This document shows, piece after piece, positions 1 through 9,720 of a DNA stretch of 64,000 nt. Origin of the DNA: Bacillus sp. 1780r2a1 (GTDB lineage Bacteria > Bacillota > Bacilli > Bacillales > Bacillaceae_H); contig CP099863.1 of assembly GCA_024134725.1 (NCBI GenBank), positions 3,159,258-3,223,257 on the forward strand, read 5' to 3'. The first letter of the stretch is position 1. Each line of letters opens with the position of its first letter. The translations under genes were made by a program, and so were the position numbers. The notes beneath the pieces are model-generated. The model had not been told where the DNA came from. It made no database searches and worked only from the letters and a program-made list of their open reading frames with translations.

Positions 1-133
1 CATCTTTGATTTGATTCTTAGAAGCCATGCCGATAATTCCATAGCAGTCAATAGCTGCCCCTCCAGCAATCGTTGCAATTACGTCTGTGGAGATATCAAT
101 TTGACCGTACTTAGTTTTCATTTCGATGGACAT
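1..133 (-). CDS. yloU: Asp23/Gls24-family envelope stress protein YloU, N-terminal part
   Basis: The first 44 codons of a minus-strand gene run off the left edge of the window. The readable protein begins MSIEMKTKYGQIDIS and continues through an AGGAAIDCYGIIGMAS segment. This is the conserved start of the Asp23/Gls24 (DUF322) family and matches Bacillus subtilis YloU as I remember it. Family members are small soluble proteins linked to alkaline or cell-envelope stress; the exact role of YloU is not established. ATG at 131-133 is preceded by a good ribosome binding site (GAAAGGGG at 141-148 on the minus strand). In B. subtilis yloU also lies beside rpmB in divergent orientation. The 3' part is outside the window. 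Confidence 0.9.
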   Translation of the reverse strand, partial: MSIEMKTKYGQIDISTDVIATIAGGAAIDCYGIIGMASKNQIKD

Positions 134-384
134 ACTTTTTCCCCTTTCTATACATAGGCTAATAAATATTTTACTATAATCAATCTCTTTTTAAAAGAAC
201 ATTCCCTAATTACCCAAATTTAACTCTCTTTATTATTGAACATACATTCAATTTATATGTCAAGGAAAATTTCTTGAAAGCTTTTGTTGAGAAGTATTGC
301 ATTATAAAGAATGCTGTGATAAATTAATATAGTATTTCTCAAGAAGCAGAATTGAGTAGTTTTTTTGTGTTAGGAGGGAAAACT
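134..384. other. Divergent intergenic region between yloU and rpmB
   Basis: This AT-rich gap of about 250 bp must hold the promoters of both yloU (leftward) and rpmB (rightward). I see weak sigma-A-like elements, such as TTGCAT at 297-302 with TAAATT 17 bp downstream, but none good enough to annotate separately. No open reading frame with a plausible ribosome binding site is present apart from the in-frame upstream extension of rpmB. Confidence 0.5.
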
Positions 385-573
385 ATGGCACGCAAATGTG
401 TAATCACTGGCAGAAAAGCTCGTTCAGGTAATGCACGTTCTCACGCTATGAACGCTACAAAGCGTAAATGGGGTGCTAACGTTCAAAAAGTACGTATCCT
501 TGTGGACGGTAAACCAAAACGTGTATACGTATCAGCTAGAGCCCTTAAATCAGGTAAAGTTGAACGCGTTTAA
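385..573 (+). CDS. rpmB: 50S ribosomal protein L28
   Basis: The gene encodes a 62-residue basic protein of the usual length for bacterial L28, a component of the large ribosomal subunit. The sequence starts [16 protein letters not shown] and contains the family segment [12 protein letters not shown]. Start ATG 385 is preceded by an excellent ribosome binding site (AGGAGGG at 372-378). An in-frame start further upstream at 352 would add 11 unrelated residues and lacks a ribosome binding site, so it is rejected. There is a single cysteine (C5), so this is not the four-cysteine zinc-binding L28 type. The gene is monocistronic and ends in a hairpin terminator shared with spoVM, which is transcribed towards it. 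Confidence 0.97.
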   Translation: MARKCVITGRKARSGNARSHAMNATKRKWGANVQKVRILVDGKPKRVYVSARALKSGKVERV

Positions 574-585
574 TTTTCGATAACG

Positions 586-616
586 AAAAAGCACCATGTA
601 TATGGTGCTTCTTTTA
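586..616. terminator. Bidirectional rho-independent terminator between rpmB and spoVM
   Basis: A perfect 7-bp stem (GCACCAT at 591-597, ATGGTGC at 602-608) has an A-run on its left and a T-rich run on its right. It can therefore stop transcription from rpmB on the plus strand and from spoVM on the minus strand. Confidence 0.85.
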
Positions 617-628
617 TTATCTCGCCTT

Positions 629-709
629 TTAATCTTTTTTAAATGAATTTAACATGACCTTTACAATACCGCCTAAAAACTTTGGAAGTTTAATCGTATA
701 AAATTTCAT
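629..709 (-). CDS. spoVM: Stage V sporulation protein M, 26-residue membrane peptide
   Basis: A 26-codon gene encodes MKFYTIKLPKFLGGIVKVML followed by NSFKKD. This is the amphipathic SpoVM peptide that sits on the curved forespore membrane and anchors SpoIVA during coat and cortex formation. Compared with the B. subtilis peptide as I remember it, the length and Pro9 are identical and there are a few substitutions in the C-terminal half (for example R17K, A18V, G21N). The ATG at 707-709 has a strong ribosome binding site (GGAGGAG at 712-720 on the minus strand). The gene sits between rpmB and thiN, as in B. subtilis. It is too short for most length cut-offs. I could not identify the expected sigma-E promoter. 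Confidence 0.96.
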   Translation of the reverse strand: MKFYTIKLPKFLGGIVKVMLNSFKKD

Positions 710-794
710 ACTACTCCTCCTCACCATTTCCACCATTCATCTACTTTTAATGGCCTACTTTCACCCATTCTTCCATCAACATTATTAAAGTGTT

Positions 795-1445
795 TCATAA
801 GCAATCTGCATCATTGCTTCTTATCATCATTAATATGCCTGTAGTAAATGAAAAAGTACCTCTTTGTGTAAGAAGTTCGTTACTTATACATAAAGTAGAG
901 CCAAGTTCTACATAGTGGTTTGTTAAGGGATACTTAAAGCCTGTTAGCGTAAGGTTTTCCACACCTCCAGCATAGGGAATAAACGAGACGTATTTTGCAT
1001 GAATTCTTTCTTCAATCTCATGCGTTCCAGGCGAAAACAATTGGATGCTGTTTTGCTTGTCAACTAGCTCTACTTTTACGTTTTCTTGCAGGCTTTTATA
1101 CAGAAGTTGAACAGCTCCGAACATATGATCAATCCTGCCGCCTGTGGCTCCGAAGATCCGAACGTATGCAGGCTTTTTCGATACAGCCCACTCAACTGCA
1201 AGTTCTAAATCCGTTGCGTCTTTTTCAGACGGATAAATATGTAAATCTCCAAGCCTATCCTGAATAACCTTCAGCTGCTCCGCGTTGATAGAGTCAAAGT
1301 CTCCAAACGCTTCATCAGGAATAATTCCCTGTTCAAGCAGAGTGAACACACCGCGATCTACACCTATCCACTTATCGCATGCCTTCCACTTGTGAAGTTC
1401 CGGCACATAGTTATCTGGACCACCTGCCAAAATATGAATAATCAT
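795..1445 (-). CDS. thiN: Thiamine pyrophosphokinase
   Basis: ThiN transfers pyrophosphate from ATP to thiamine, giving the cofactor thiamine diphosphate. The 216-residue protein has the family signatures: the GVDRG segment near residue 28, GDFDS at 48-52, EKDATDLE at 74-81 and GATGGRIDH at 99-107, which form the catalytic metal and ATP site. The C-terminal half is the thiamin-binding domain. The length is normal. ATG start with GGGTGG upstream at 1451-1456. It lies downstream of the rpe terminator, so it may have its own promoter in the 91-bp gap or be read by leakage. B. subtilis YloS occupies the same position. Confidence 0.95.
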   Translation of the reverse strand: MIIHILAGGPDNYVPELHKWKACDKWIGVDRGVFTLLEQGIIPDEAFGDFDSINAEQLKVIQDRLGDLHIYPSEKDATDLELAVEWAVSKKPAYVRIFGATGGRIDHMFGAVQLLYKSLQENVKVELVDKQNSIQLFSPGTHEIEERIHAKYVSFIPYAGGVENLTLTGFKYPLTNHYVELGSTLCISNELLTQRGTFSFTTGILMMIRSNDADCL

Positions 1446-1474
1446 AATAAGCCACCCTTTCTCTTTACGAACTA

Positions 1475-1528
1475 TTTAAAAAAGTTGCCAAGGAAAAACA
1501 GATTTCACTTTTCCTTTGACAACTTTTA
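1475..1528 (-). terminator. Rho-independent terminator after rpe
   Basis: On the minus strand a long, slightly imperfect stem (arms 1509-1527 and 1480-1496, about 17 bp) is followed by a run of six T residues. It closes the coaBC-to-rpe gene chain and separates it from thiN. Confidence 0.8.
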
Positions 1529-1536
1529 TCTACTAA

Positions 1537-2187
1537 TTATATAGTTGAGCGAATTCGATCAATTGCAGCTGCGCGGTCTTCTTGATCATAAATCGCTGAG
1601 CCAGCTACTAAAACGTTTGCCCCAGCTTCTACGCATTTTTTTGCTGTTTCTTCGTTTACTCCACCATCTACTTCTACTTCTATAGATAGCTGACGAATCT
1701 CAATAAGCTGAGATATTTGTTCAATTTTTGGTAGTACGCTATTAATAAACTTTTGGCCTCCAAAACCTGGATTAACCGTCATTAATAAAATTAAGTCGAT
1801 GTCTTCCAAAACATGTTTTACAACATCGATTGGCGTAGCTGGATTTAACGCAATTCCAACTTTCATTCCATGTTCTTTAATTAATTGAATCGTACGGTGT
1901 AAATGTGTACATGCTTCCGCATGCACAGTTAAAATATCAGCACCTGCTTTTGCAAACATTGGAATGTACGCATCAGGGTTATCAATCATTAAGTGTACAT
2001 CTAGCGGAAGAGATGTAATTGGACGAATTGCTTCTACAATTAAAGGACCAATTGTAATGTTAGGAACAAAATGGCCATCCATTACATCTACATGAATATA
2101 ATCAGCTCCACCAGCTTCTACTTCACGAATTTCTTCTCCTAATTTAGAAAAATTAGCTGATAAGATGGAAGGTGCAATTTTTGTCAT
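1537..2187 (-). CDS. rpe: Ribulose-phosphate 3-epimerase
   Basis: Rpe interconverts ribulose 5-phosphate and xylulose 5-phosphate in the pentose phosphate pathway. The 216-residue TIM-barrel protein shows all family motifs: PSILSANF near the N-terminus, HVDVMDG at 32-38 (metal ligands and catalytic Asp), DVHLMI near 63, VNPGFGGQ near 138 (phosphate loop) and EVDGG near 173. The length is normal. Its start lies 2 bp beyond the rsgA stop codon, so translation is probably coupled to rsgA. The same rsgA-rpe-thiN order is found in B. subtilis. Confidence 0.97.
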   Translation of the reverse strand: MTKIAPSILSANFSKLGEEIREVEAGGADYIHVDVMDGHFVPNITIGPLIVEAIRPITSLPLDVHLMIDNPDAYIPMFAKAGADILTVHAEACTHLHRTIQLIKEHGMKVGIALNPATPIDVVKHVLEDIDLILLMTVNPGFGGQKFINSVLPKIEQISQLIEIRQLSIEVEVDGGVNEETAKKCVEAGANVLVAGSAIYDQEDRAAAIDRIRSTI

Positions 2188-2189
2188 GT

Positions 2190-3071
2190 TTAATACCTCG
2201 GCTTTCTTTGCTTGATTTCTTCAATAAACTGCAAATAATGCTCATAACGGTACGCTGGAATTGATTGATTCTCTACCGCTTTCTTAACTGCACACTTTGG
2301 TTCTTTCACGTGCAGACATCCTCTAAACTTACAGTCTTCACTTAAGCGAGACATTTCTGGAAAGCAGTGAGAAAGTTCTTCTACCTCTAAAGTTAGAAAC
2401 TCCAAGGAGCTAAAGCCCGGTGTATCTGCTACAAGTCCGTCACCAAATGATATAAGCTCCACATGTCTGGTTGTATGCTTTCCTCGTCCTAATGATGTTG
2501 AGATATCATTTGTCTTCAGCTCTAGTTCAGGCTTTAAAACGTTTAGCAACGAAGATTTACCAACTCCTGATTGTCCTGCAATAACCGTTATTTGATTTTC
2601 AAACAGCGGCTTAATTTCTGCAATCCCGTTTTCCGTTACGGTTGATGTTAAAATTACCTCATATCCTATTTTACGATAATCTTCGGCATATTGCTCAATT
2701 AATTGCTTTTGTTTCTCTGACAACAAGTCAACTTTTGAAATACAAATAACCGGTTGAATATCATTAGACTCTACCAAAGCTAAAAAGCGATCCAAAAGCA
2801 CCGTACTAAAATCAGGCTCGATAGCTGAAAATACTAACAACGCTTGATCAACGTTTGAGATTGGGGGTCGAACTAACTCATTTTTACGTTCTTTAATTTC
2901 AAGTATATACCCTTCAAGCTCATTATCAGCTTGAAACACTACTTCATCGCCTACTAAAGGAGTGACTTTTTTCTTTCGAAATACTCCTCTTCCGCGACAC
3001 TGGGTTACTTGTCCATCATGAAGAACATAATAAAATCCACTTAAGGATTTAATAATTCTTCCTTCTGGCAT
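2190..3071 (-). CDS. rsgA: Small ribosomal subunit biogenesis GTPase RsgA
   Basis: RsgA is a circularly permuted GTPase that checks late 30S subunit maturation. In this 293-residue protein an N-terminal OB-fold region (about 1-65) is followed by the G4 motif SKVD (112-115) before G1 GQSGVGKS (166-173) and G3 DTPG (216-219), the permuted order typical of the family. A zinc site follows with C247, C252, H254 and C260. The length is normal. It lies 13 bp after prkC and 2 bp before rpe in the same transcription unit. In B. subtilis (YloQ) the protein is a reported substrate of PrkC, which fits the neighbourhood. Confidence 0.97.
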   Translation of the reverse strand: MPEGRIIKSLSGFYYVLHDGQVTQCRGRGVFRKKKVTPLVGDEVVFQADNELEGYILEIKERKNELVRPPISNVDQALLVFSAIEPDFSTVLLDRFLALVESNDIQPVICISKVDLLSEKQKQLIEQYAEDYRKIGYEVILTSTVTENGIAEIKPLFENQITVIAGQSGVGKSSLLNVLKPELELKTNDISTSLGRGKHTTRHVELISFGDGLVADTPGFSSLEFLTLEVEELSHCFPEMSRLSEDCKFRGCLHVKEPKCAVKKAVENQSIPAYRYEHYLQFIEEIKQRKPRY

Positions 3072-3084
3072 AACCTCACTCCTA

Positions 3085-5046
3085 TCATTCTTCTGGATAT
3101 TCTACAGCTTTTTCTTCAATTACTTGACCATCTCGAACTACTTTGTATTTAGCTTGCTCGCCTTTTTTCACTAATACATCGAATGATTCAGTAACCGTTT
3201 CTGTGATAGTTAATTCTTTAATAGGTACAGACATTGTATTATCTGCATCTTCTACGTAAATTTCTACTTTTTGCTCAGCCTTTTCTCCTGTGCTACTCTT
3301 GTCCTCATATGGAATCGTCACCTGTACATTGACGGTTTGAGGGGGTACTTCTTCCTTTCCTAAGGAAACTTTAAACGTTAGTTTATCACCTTTTTTAATA
3401 ACAGAACCCGCTTTGGGTGTTTGAGAAATAACCAAACCTTTTTCAACAGTATCAGAATATTCACTTTCTACTGCAATTTCAAATTCTTCTTCTGCTACAT
3501 AATCTCGAAGGCTTTTTTCCGTCCATCCTGAAAAATCCTTAACTTTAATTTCTGGAGGGCCTTTGCTTATCCATAACGTTACGGCCGTGCTTTCTGGAAC
3601 AACTTCTTCGCCTTCTTTTGGACTTTGATCTAGTATTGTTCCTTTAGGCTCCTCACTATCAATTTCAATTGTTCGTACTTCACGATATTTCTGACTTTCA
3701 AGCAGCTTTTGAACTTCACTTACATCTCGTCCATTAAAGCGGTCAAATGCTACTTTTGCTTTTCCAGTACTTCGATAGATAATAACACCTGTACCTTCTT
3801 TTACAACATTTCCCGCTTTAGGCGATGTTTTAACAACATCTCCTTCTTCTACTTCATCATCAGATATATCTTTTGGATCTTTGACATTAAACCCTAACGA
3901 TACAAGTTCAGTAACGGCTGACTCATAGTCCTCATTATGTAAATCAGGAACCGTAACATCTTTAGGCAATAGTAAAGAAGGGATAAAAGTCACCGCAGCG
4001 ACACTCGCTGCCGCTAACAATAAAAAAATAAGCGCGAGCGTTAAAATAACTTTACTTTTCTTTCTAGGCTTTTTCTTGGATTCTACTTCACTTTTATTTG
4101 TATTTGAAGGTTTACGAACAGGCGTTTTTTCCAATTCATGACCATATAGCTCATCTTTTATAATTGGAATAGCTTTTGTTACTTCATCATCATCTGGTAC
4201 AATGAACTTTTGTTCATTATGTCGAGTAGGATGAATCGCAGAACGTAAATCTTCTTCAAATTCTTCTACCGTACTATAGCGATAAAACGGATCTTTTGTT
4301 GTTGCTTTTAATACAACGTTTTCTACGCTTTGTGGGATGGAAGGATTCCATTTTCTTGGTGATGGTGTTTCCGTTTGCAAGTGCTTTAATGCAATCGAAA
4401 CAGCAGACTCTCCCGAGAATGGCACTCGACCAGTTAATAATTCAAACAAAACGACGCCTAATGAATAAATATCAGACTTTTTATTCGCTAGACCTCCTCT
4501 CGCTTGTTCTGGAGAGAGATAATGAACAGACCCTAACACAGAGTTTGTATGTGTAATAGTTGTTGAACTTAAAGCCACAGCAATTCCAAAGTCTGTCACT
4601 TTTGCCGTATCATCATGATCAATTAAAATATTTTGTGGTTTAATATCTCGATGAATAATTCCATATTGATGAGCATGAGCAATTGCGGATGTGATTTGAG
4701 TCATAATATGTATCGCTTTCTCTAAAGATAGCGGTGACTCTTGTAAAATATATTGCTTTAAGGTCATTCCAGGAACATATTCCATTACAATGTAATAGAT
4801 GTCCTCTTCTTCTCCAACATCATAAATACTCACAATATTTGGATGAGCAATACTTGTTGCAGATTGTGCCTCACGGTGGAAACGCTTAATAAAAGCATCG
4901 TCATTAGCAAAATCTAATCGCAGAACTTTGATTGCCACGTCGCGATCTAAAATCATATCACGTGCTAAATAAACGTTGGCCATGCCACCTCCACCAATGA
5001 CATGTAGAATTTTATAACGGTCGTTTAGCCGTCTCCCGATTAGCAA
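3085..5046 (-). CDS. prkC: Serine/threonine protein kinase PrkC with PASTA domains
   Basis: PrkC is a membrane kinase whose extracellular PASTA domains sense peptidoglycan fragments; in B. subtilis it promotes germination and phosphorylates translation factors. The cytoplasmic kinase has a glycine-rich loop (about 17-27), catalytic Lys near 40, HRDIKPQN near 132, DFG near 152 and an activation loop rich in Thr/Ser. A transmembrane helix lies near 330-355. Three PASTA repeats and an Ig-like C-terminal tail follow. I chose the TTG start at 5046 because GGGTGAG lies just upstream and the protein then begins LLIGRRL, matching B. subtilis MLIGKR. A GTG start at 5055, overlapping the prpC stop, is the alternative (656 rather than 653 residues). 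Confidence 0.96.
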   Translation of the reverse strand: MLIGRRLNDRYKILHVIGGGGMANVYLARDMILDRDVAIKVLRLDFANDDAFIKRFHREAQSATSIAHPNIVSIYDVGEEEDIYYIVMEYVPGMTLKQYILQESPLSLEKAIHIMTQITSAIAHAHQYGIIHRDIKPQNILIDHDDTAKVTDFGIAVALSSTTITHTNSVLGSVHYLSPEQARGGLANKKSDIYSLGVVLFELLTGRVPFSGESAVSIALKHLQTETPSPRKWNPSIPQSVENVVLKATTKDPFYRYSTVEEFEEDLRSAIHPTRHNEQKFIVPDDDEVTKAIPIIKDELYGHELEKTPVRKPSNTNKSEVESKKKPRKKSKVILTLALIFLLLAAASVAAVTFIPSLLLPKDVTVPDLHNEDYESAVTELVSLGFNVKDPKDISDDEVEEGDVVKTSPKAGNVVKEGTGVIIYRSTGKAKVAFDRFNGRDVSEVQKLLESQKYREVRTIEIDSEEPKGTILDQSPKEGEEVVPESTAVTLWISKGPPEIKVKDFSGWTEKSLRDYVAEEEFEIAVESEYSDTVEKGLVISQTPKAGSVIKKGDKLTFKVSLGKEEVPPQTVNVQVTIPYEDKSSTGEKAEQKVEIYVEDADNTMSVPIKELTITETVTESFDVLVKKGEQAKYKVVRDGQVIEEKAVEYPEE

Positions 5047-5051
5047 CGTTC

Positions 5052-5795
5052 TCACCCACTTTCAGATGTAAAGTCCACAATTGCTAGTGTAATGTTATCT
5101 TCTCCACCTAATTCATTAGCCAATGTAATTAAGCGTGCACCTGTTTCGTTTAGAGACGTTCCAGGTTGTAAAATGTCTTGGAGCTTCTCTTCGCTTATTT
5201 TATTGGAAAGCCCATCTGAACACAATAATAATAAATCTGTTGATTCGATTTCAACAGTTTTTACATCAAGATCTACTTTTTCTTCCGTACCTAATGCACG
5301 TAACAAAATATTTTTACGAGGATGATGTTCCGCATCTTCTCGTGAAATTTGACCGTTTTTAACCAACTCATTGACAAGGGAATGGTCTTCTGTAATTTGC
5401 CTAAAACCATCTTCACTGAATAAATAGCCACGGCTATCTCCAATATTACCAATTGTACAAAATTCAGATGTGCAAATAGCTAGTACAATGGTTGTCCCCA
5501 TTCCTTTACATTCCTCATGTTCGCTTGCATGTTGATGTATAGCTTCATTTACATTCATTACTTGTTCACGTATCCAAGTAGTAGCATCGTTCGGTTCATT
5601 TATAGCTGGACTGCTCGTCCAGACATCTTGCAATTTTTGAACCGCCATCGCGCTGGCTACATCCCCAGCACGATGACCTCCCATACCATCTGCTACAATT
5701 GCAAGCACTTGGCCATGAGCGTTCAAAAATACCCCTCCGTTATCTTCATTGTGTTGACGTATTCTCCCTCGGTCTGTCATAAAGACAGTTTCCAT
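5052..5795 (-). CDS. prpC: PP2C-type serine/threonine phosphatase PrpC
   Basis: PrpC is the metal-dependent phosphatase that reverses PrkC phosphorylation. The 247-residue protein has the PPM/PP2C signatures: NEDN (16-19), DGMGGH (36-41), GDSRG (119-123), SDGL (193-196) and GEDN (231-234); the aspartates bind the two catalytic metal ions. The ATG at 5795 follows AGGTG at a suitable distance and gives the family length. An in-frame extension to 5873 would add 26 basic residues that overlap rlmN, and is rejected. It starts 4 bp after the rlmN stop and its end abuts the prkC start, so phosphatase and kinase are co-transcribed and probably translationally coupled. Confidence 0.97.
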   Translation of the reverse strand: METVFMTDRGRIRQHNEDNGGVFLNAHGQVLAIVADGMGGHRAGDVASAMAVQKLQDVWTSSPAINEPNDATTWIREQVMNVNEAIHQHASEHEECKGMGTTIVLAICTSEFCTIGNIGDSRGYLFSEDGFRQITEDHSLVNELVKNGQISREDAEHHPRKNILLRALGTEEKVDLDVKTVEIESTDLLLLCSDGLSNKISEEKLQDILQPGTSLNETGARLITLANELGGEDNITLAIVDFTSESG

Positions 5796-5799
5796 ACAA

Positions 5800-6894
5800 T
5801 CACCTCGTCTCTTCTTTACGCTCCTTCGCACGCAATTGACCACAAGCTGCATCAATATCATGTCCCTGTTCACGTCGAATTGTTACGTTAACACCATGTT
5901 TTTTCAACGTATTTTCAAATTCAAAAATTTGTTCTCTCGGTGTGCGAACGTAGTCACGCTCTGGAACATAGTTTACAGGGATTAAATTCACGTGACATTT
6001 AATGTTTTTAATAAGCGCTGCTAACTCCTCAGCATGTTCCACCTGGTCATTTACTCCACCAAACAAACCATATTCAAAGCTGATACGACGACCTGTTTTG
6101 TCGGTATAGTATTTAATTGCTTCCATTAAGTCAGGTAGTTTGTAAGCACGGTTAATTGGCATTAACTTTGAACGAATGTCGTTGTTTGGTGCATGTAAGG
6201 AAATGGCAAAATTAATCTGCATTTGCTCATCAGCAAATTTATAGATTTTAGGGATAATTCCACTTGTTGATACCGTAATGTGACGAGCACCAATATTAAG
6301 GCCATTATCGTGATTAATGATTTTTAAGAAGCCCATCATTTGGTCGTAGTTATCAAACGGTTCACCAATACCCATAATTACGACATGACTTACGCGTTCT
6401 CCTTGTTCATCAAGCGCTTTTTGTACTTTCACTACTTGAGCAACAATTTCACCAGCTTCTAAGTTGCGCTTTAATCCGCCAAGAGTAGACGCGCAGAACG
6501 TACAACCAATGCGACAGCCAACTTGTGTTGTTACACAAATTGAATTTCCATACTCGTGTCGCATAAGTACTGTTTCAATTGTATAGCCATCGTGAAGTTC
6601 AAATAAAAATTTCATTGTTCCATCTGAAGAAGTTTGTTGAACAGCGGTTTTTAACGTAGTTAAAACAAAGGCCTCATTTAACTTATCACGGAGTCCTTTT
6701 GACAAATTCGACATATCGTCAAATTCAGTCACGCGCTTTACATATAGCCAGTCAAAAATTTGTTTCCCACGAAATTTTTTCTCTCCCTGAGATACTAACC
6801 ATGCCTCTAACTCATGTAATTGTAATGAATAAATTGACGGCTTTTTATTTTCTACTTTTTTATCTTTGGCTCTTTTACTAATAGTTCCTTCCAT
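5800..6894 (-). CDS. rlmN: Dual-specificity 23S rRNA/tRNA adenine-C2 methyltransferase RlmN
   Basis: RlmN is a radical-SAM enzyme that methylates A2503 of 23S rRNA and A37 of some tRNAs at carbon 2. In this 364-residue protein the [4Fe-4S] motif CxxxCxxC is visible at C127, C131 and C134. The two further cysteines of the ping-pong mechanism appear as C120 and C351 (in DAACGQL). It is somewhat longer at the N-terminus than E. coli-type proteins, with a charged leader (about 1-20). It lies between rsmB and prpC with gaps of 2 and 4 bp. Its relative Cfr confers antibiotic resistance, but the RNA-modification neighbours and chromosomal context argue for RlmN. Confidence 0.95.
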   Translation of the reverse strand: MEGTISKRAKDKKVENKKPSIYSLQLHELEAWLVSQGEKKFRGKQIFDWLYVKRVTEFDDMSNLSKGLRDKLNEAFVLTTLKTAVQQTSSDGTMKFLFELHDGYTIETVLMRHEYGNSICVTTQVGCRIGCTFCASTLGGLKRNLEAGEIVAQVVKVQKALDEQGERVSHVVIMGIGEPFDNYDQMMGFLKIINHDNGLNIGARHITVSTSGIIPKIYKFADEQMQINFAISLHAPNNDIRSKLMPINRAYKLPDLMEAIKYYTDKTGRRISFEYGLFGGVNDQVEHAEELAALIKNIKCHVNLIPVNYVPERDYVRTPREQIFEFENTLKKHGVNVTIRREQGHDIDAACGQLRAKERKEETR

Positions 6895-6896
6895 TT

Positions 6897-8237
6897 TTAC
6901 ACCTTCTTTTGTAAACAGGCAATGTAAAACCCATCACTTTCTTCACTTGGAAGAAGTTGGATTTGACCGTGTTTAACGTTTTGTTTAATCTTTTCTGGCA
7001 TACGTTCTGCCAAGGTAGAGTCTACCATAAATTCTGGGTGATTATCGAGAAATGCATCCACTACATCTTCATTCTCATCCCGATCAATCGTACATGTACT
7101 GTATACAAGTGTCCCACCTTTTTTTAATAGTGGAGCAACAGCTGATAAAATATCAAGCTGGATTTTTGACAATTGCTGAACGTCACGCTCGGTCTTAACA
7201 TACTTTAAATCTGGTTTTCTTCGCATAACACCGAACCCTGAGCACGGAGCGTCGACTAAAATACGATCAAACGTTTCTTCTTCAAAGCGCTCTGCTACCT
7301 TACGACTATCTTGCACTGTTGGTGAAATATTCATAAGTTGCAAGCGTTCTGCCTGCTCAGAAATCAACTTGACTTTGTGATCATGAATATCTAAAGAAAT
7401 GACTTGTCCCGTGTTGTTAAGCTTTTCACCGATATGAGTTGATTTCCCACCTGGTGCCGCACAGCTATCTAAAATCGTTTCTCCTTGCTCAGCACCAAGA
7501 GCATGAGCAACAAGCATTGAACTTTCGTCCTGTACAGTAAACATCCCATTTCTAAACGCATCTGTATATGCTGCATTTCCTCTTTGAACTTCTAGAGCTT
7601 CCTTAACAAGTCCACCACTTTCTACAGAAATACCTTCTTGTTCAAGCTGTGCAATCACTTCAGAAATAGTGAAACGCGCTGTGTTTACACGAAGCGTTTG
7701 CTTAGGGGACATTAGATTAGCTAAACAAATTTCACGCGTTTTGTCCAATCCATATTGTTCCACCCATCGCTTCACCAACCATAAAGGATGACTTGTTTCT
7801 ATCGCTAAGCGCTCAATAGGATCTTTAATCTCTTCTACGCTTGGAACGCCATTTCGTTGTACATTACGCAAAACACCATTCACCATTGAAGCAATTCCTT
7901 TATGACCACGCTGCTTAGCAATTTCCACTGCTTCATGAATAACTGCGCGATCAGGAACACGGTCTAAGTACAACATTTGATAAAGAGACAAGCGAAGCAG
8001 TACTCTAACCCAAGGCTGTAGCTTTTTTGCTTTTGCTAAAAACGGAGCCAAGCCATAGTCTAGCGTATCTCTTCTTTGAATTGTACCATATACAATTTCT
8101 GTTAAGAGGCCGGCATCTTTCCCTTGAACACCGTACTTTTGAATACTTTTGTTTAACAACAAGTTACTGAAAGCTTGATTCTTTTCAATCGAAAGTAAAA
8201 TATCAAGCGCAATATCACGAACGTTATATTTACTCAT
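6897..8237 (-). CDS. rsmB: 16S rRNA cytosine-967 C5-methyltransferase RsmB
   Basis: RsmB (also called Sun) methylates C967 of 16S rRNA. The 446-residue protein has a NusB-like helical RNA-binding domain (about 1-130) and a C-terminal Rossmann methyltransferase domain. The SAM-binding motif [10 protein letters not shown], the PCSGFG motif and the STCTID motif are present, the last two carrying the cysteines used in m5C chemistry. The length is normal for the family. The start overlaps the end of fmt by 8 bp, implying translational coupling within the fmt-rsmB-rlmN block, an arrangement widespread in Firmicutes. Confidence 0.96.
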   Translation of the reverse strand: MSKYNVRDIALDILLSIEKNQAFSNLLLNKSIQKYGVQGKDAGLLTEIVYGTIQRRDTLDYGLAPFLAKAKKLQPWVRVLLRLSLYQMLYLDRVPDRAVIHEAVEIAKQRGHKGIASMVNGVLRNVQRNGVPSVEEIKDPIERLAIETSHPLWLVKRWVEQYGLDKTREICLANLMSPKQTLRVNTARFTISEVIAQLEQEGISVESGGLVKEALEVQRGNAAYTDAFRNGMFTVQDESSMLVAHALGAEQGETILDSCAAPGGKSTHIGEKLNNTGQVISLDIHDHKVKLISEQAERLQLMNISPTVQDSRKVAERFEEETFDRILVDAPCSGFGVMRRKPDLKYVKTERDVQQLSKIQLDILSAVAPLLKKGGTLVYSTCTIDRDENEDVVDAFLDNHPEFMVDSTLAERMPEKIKQNVKHGQIQLLPSEESDGFYIACLQKKV

Positions 8238-9168
8238 TATGAGCTCCTAACACAGCCCCTACTTCAATACCATTTCCGCGTAAAAACTGTGCGGCTTCCA
8301 TTCTCTTTTTTCCAGATGGTTGAAGCTCTGTAATTTTAATTCCTGTACGGTTTCCTGTCGCCACGATAAACCCATCTTTTTCAAGCGATACTACCTTACC
8401 TGGCTCTCCTTCTGCCGCAACCTTTTCTCCCCACCAAACTTTCATCACTTGACCATTTAGCGTCGTATACGCCACTGGCCAAGGGTGAAGACCACGGATG
8501 TGATTATAAATTTCCTCACCGCTTCGCGTCCAATCAATTTTTTCTTGTTCGCGCTTTATGTTAAATGCAAATGTAGCTTCATCTTCGTTCTGCTTTATTG
8601 GTGTTAAATCACCTAATACGAGAGATGGAATAGTTTCAGATAATAATTTAGCTCCCGCTTCGCTTAGTTTATCGTGCAACGTTCCAACATGGTCTTTTTC
8701 TTCAATAGGCACTTCGACTTTCGTCAAGATATCACCGGCATCTAGCTTTTCAACCATATACATAATCGTTACGCCAGTTTTTGGCTTACCTTGTAAAATA
8801 GAATAATGAATTGGTGCTCCTCCTCTAAGCTCAGGAAGCAATGATGCATGAACATTAATACAGCCATATTTCGGCGCTTCTAGGATTGGTGTTGGTAAAA
8901 TTTGTCCAAATGCTGCCGTTACAATTAATTCAGGGTTATACGCTAATACCTCACTATACGCTTCTTCTAAACGAATCTTTTCTGGCTGTAGCACTGGGAT
9001 GCCGTGCTTTTGTGCTTCTACTTTTACTGGTGGTGGAGTCATAACTCTTTTTCTTCCTTTTGGACGATCAGGCTGCGTTACAACGGCCACTACTTCATAT
9101 CCATCCTTAATTAAAGTCTGCAATACCGGTACAGAAAAATCCGGTGTTCCCATAAACACAACTTTCAT
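8230..9168 (-). CDS. fmt: Methionyl-tRNA formyltransferase
   Basis: Fmt formylates initiator Met-tRNA using 10-formyltetrahydrofolate, marking it for translation initiation. In the 312-residue protein the N-terminal formyltransferase domain begins [15 protein letters not shown] and includes the [12 protein letters not shown] segment, which is the active-site signature region with the catalytic Asn-His upstream (NVHASLLP). The C-terminal OB-fold (about 210-312) binds tRNA. It sits 9 bp after def, the deformylase that removes the formyl group later, so the pair forms the formylation cycle. ATG start; full length. Confidence 0.97.
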   Translation of the reverse strand: MKVVFMGTPDFSVPVLQTLIKDGYEVVAVVTQPDRPKGRKRVMTPPPVKVEAQKHGIPVLQPEKIRLEEAYSEVLAYNPELIVTAAFGQILPTPILEAPKYGCINVHASLLPELRGGAPIHYSILQGKPKTGVTIMYMVEKLDAGDILTKVEVPIEEKDHVGTLHDKLSEAGAKLLSETIPSLVLGDLTPIKQNEDEATFAFNIKREQEKIDWTRSGEEIYNHIRGLHPWPVAYTTLNGQVMKVWWGEKVAAEGEPGKVVSLEKDGFIVATGNRTGIKITELQPSGKKRMEAAQFLRGNGIEVGAVLGAHNE

Positions 9169-9177
9169 TTTAAATTC

Positions 9178-9651
9178 CTACCCTTCTAGTTCTCCATCTT
9201 CATAGTAACGCGATACTTTCTCAGTAAAAAGCACCCCATGTAAGTGGTCAATTTCATGCTGAATGGCACGCGCTAAAAAACCCTTTGCTTCCATTACAAA
9301 TACTTTCCCACGGCGATTGTGTGCTCGTACTTTCACATAGTCAGCACGAGTTACGTCACCAAAAAGGCCCGGAAAACTTAAGCAGCCTTCAGGACCAGTT
9401 TGTTGACCACGTTTTTCAAGAATGACTGGATTAACCAATTCAATTTTGCCGTGTCGATCTCCTATATCAACCACTGCTACTTGCTGTAATACACCAACCT
9501 GTGGAGCAGCAAGTCCTACTCCATCTGCTTCAAGCATTAAATCATACATGCCATTCATTAACTTAGCTAATTTATTATCAAACACTGTGACAGGTTCACA
9601 CTTTGTCTCTAATACTTCATTGGGGTGGTAAACTAGCTTTAATTTAGCCAA
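9178..9651 (-). CDS. def: Peptide deformylase
   Basis: The enzyme removes the formyl group from the N-terminus of new proteins. In the 157-residue protein all three metalloprotease motifs are intact: GVGLAAPQ (44-51), EGCLS (88-92, with metal ligand Cys90) and HEIDH (132-136, with two His ligands and the catalytic Glu). The start is TTG at 9649-9651 with GGAGGGAG upstream; an in-frame ATG start of similar quality is not available. The length matches the short type DefA of B. subtilis rather than the longer type-2 enzymes (about 184 residues). The gene lies between priA and fmt. Confidence 0.96.
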   Translation of the reverse strand: MAKLKLVYHPNEVLETKCEPVTVFDNKLAKLMNGMYDLMLEADGVGLAAPQVGVLQQVAVVDIGDRHGKIELVNPVILEKRGQQTGPEGCLSFPGLFGDVTRADYVKVRAHNRRGKVFVMEAKGFLARAIQHEIDHLHGVLFTEKVSRYYEDGELEG

Positions 9652-9720
9652 GCTACTCCCTCCTTCAACTCTTTCTATTTATATCCAAAACAGCAGTCAT
9701 TTAACGTTTTCGTTGTCGAT

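Noticed and set aside
5517-5891. Open frame of 124 codons on the plus strand inside prpC and rlmN
   Set aside because: It spans the junction of two conserved minus-strand genes, has no ribosome binding site and no recognisable family.
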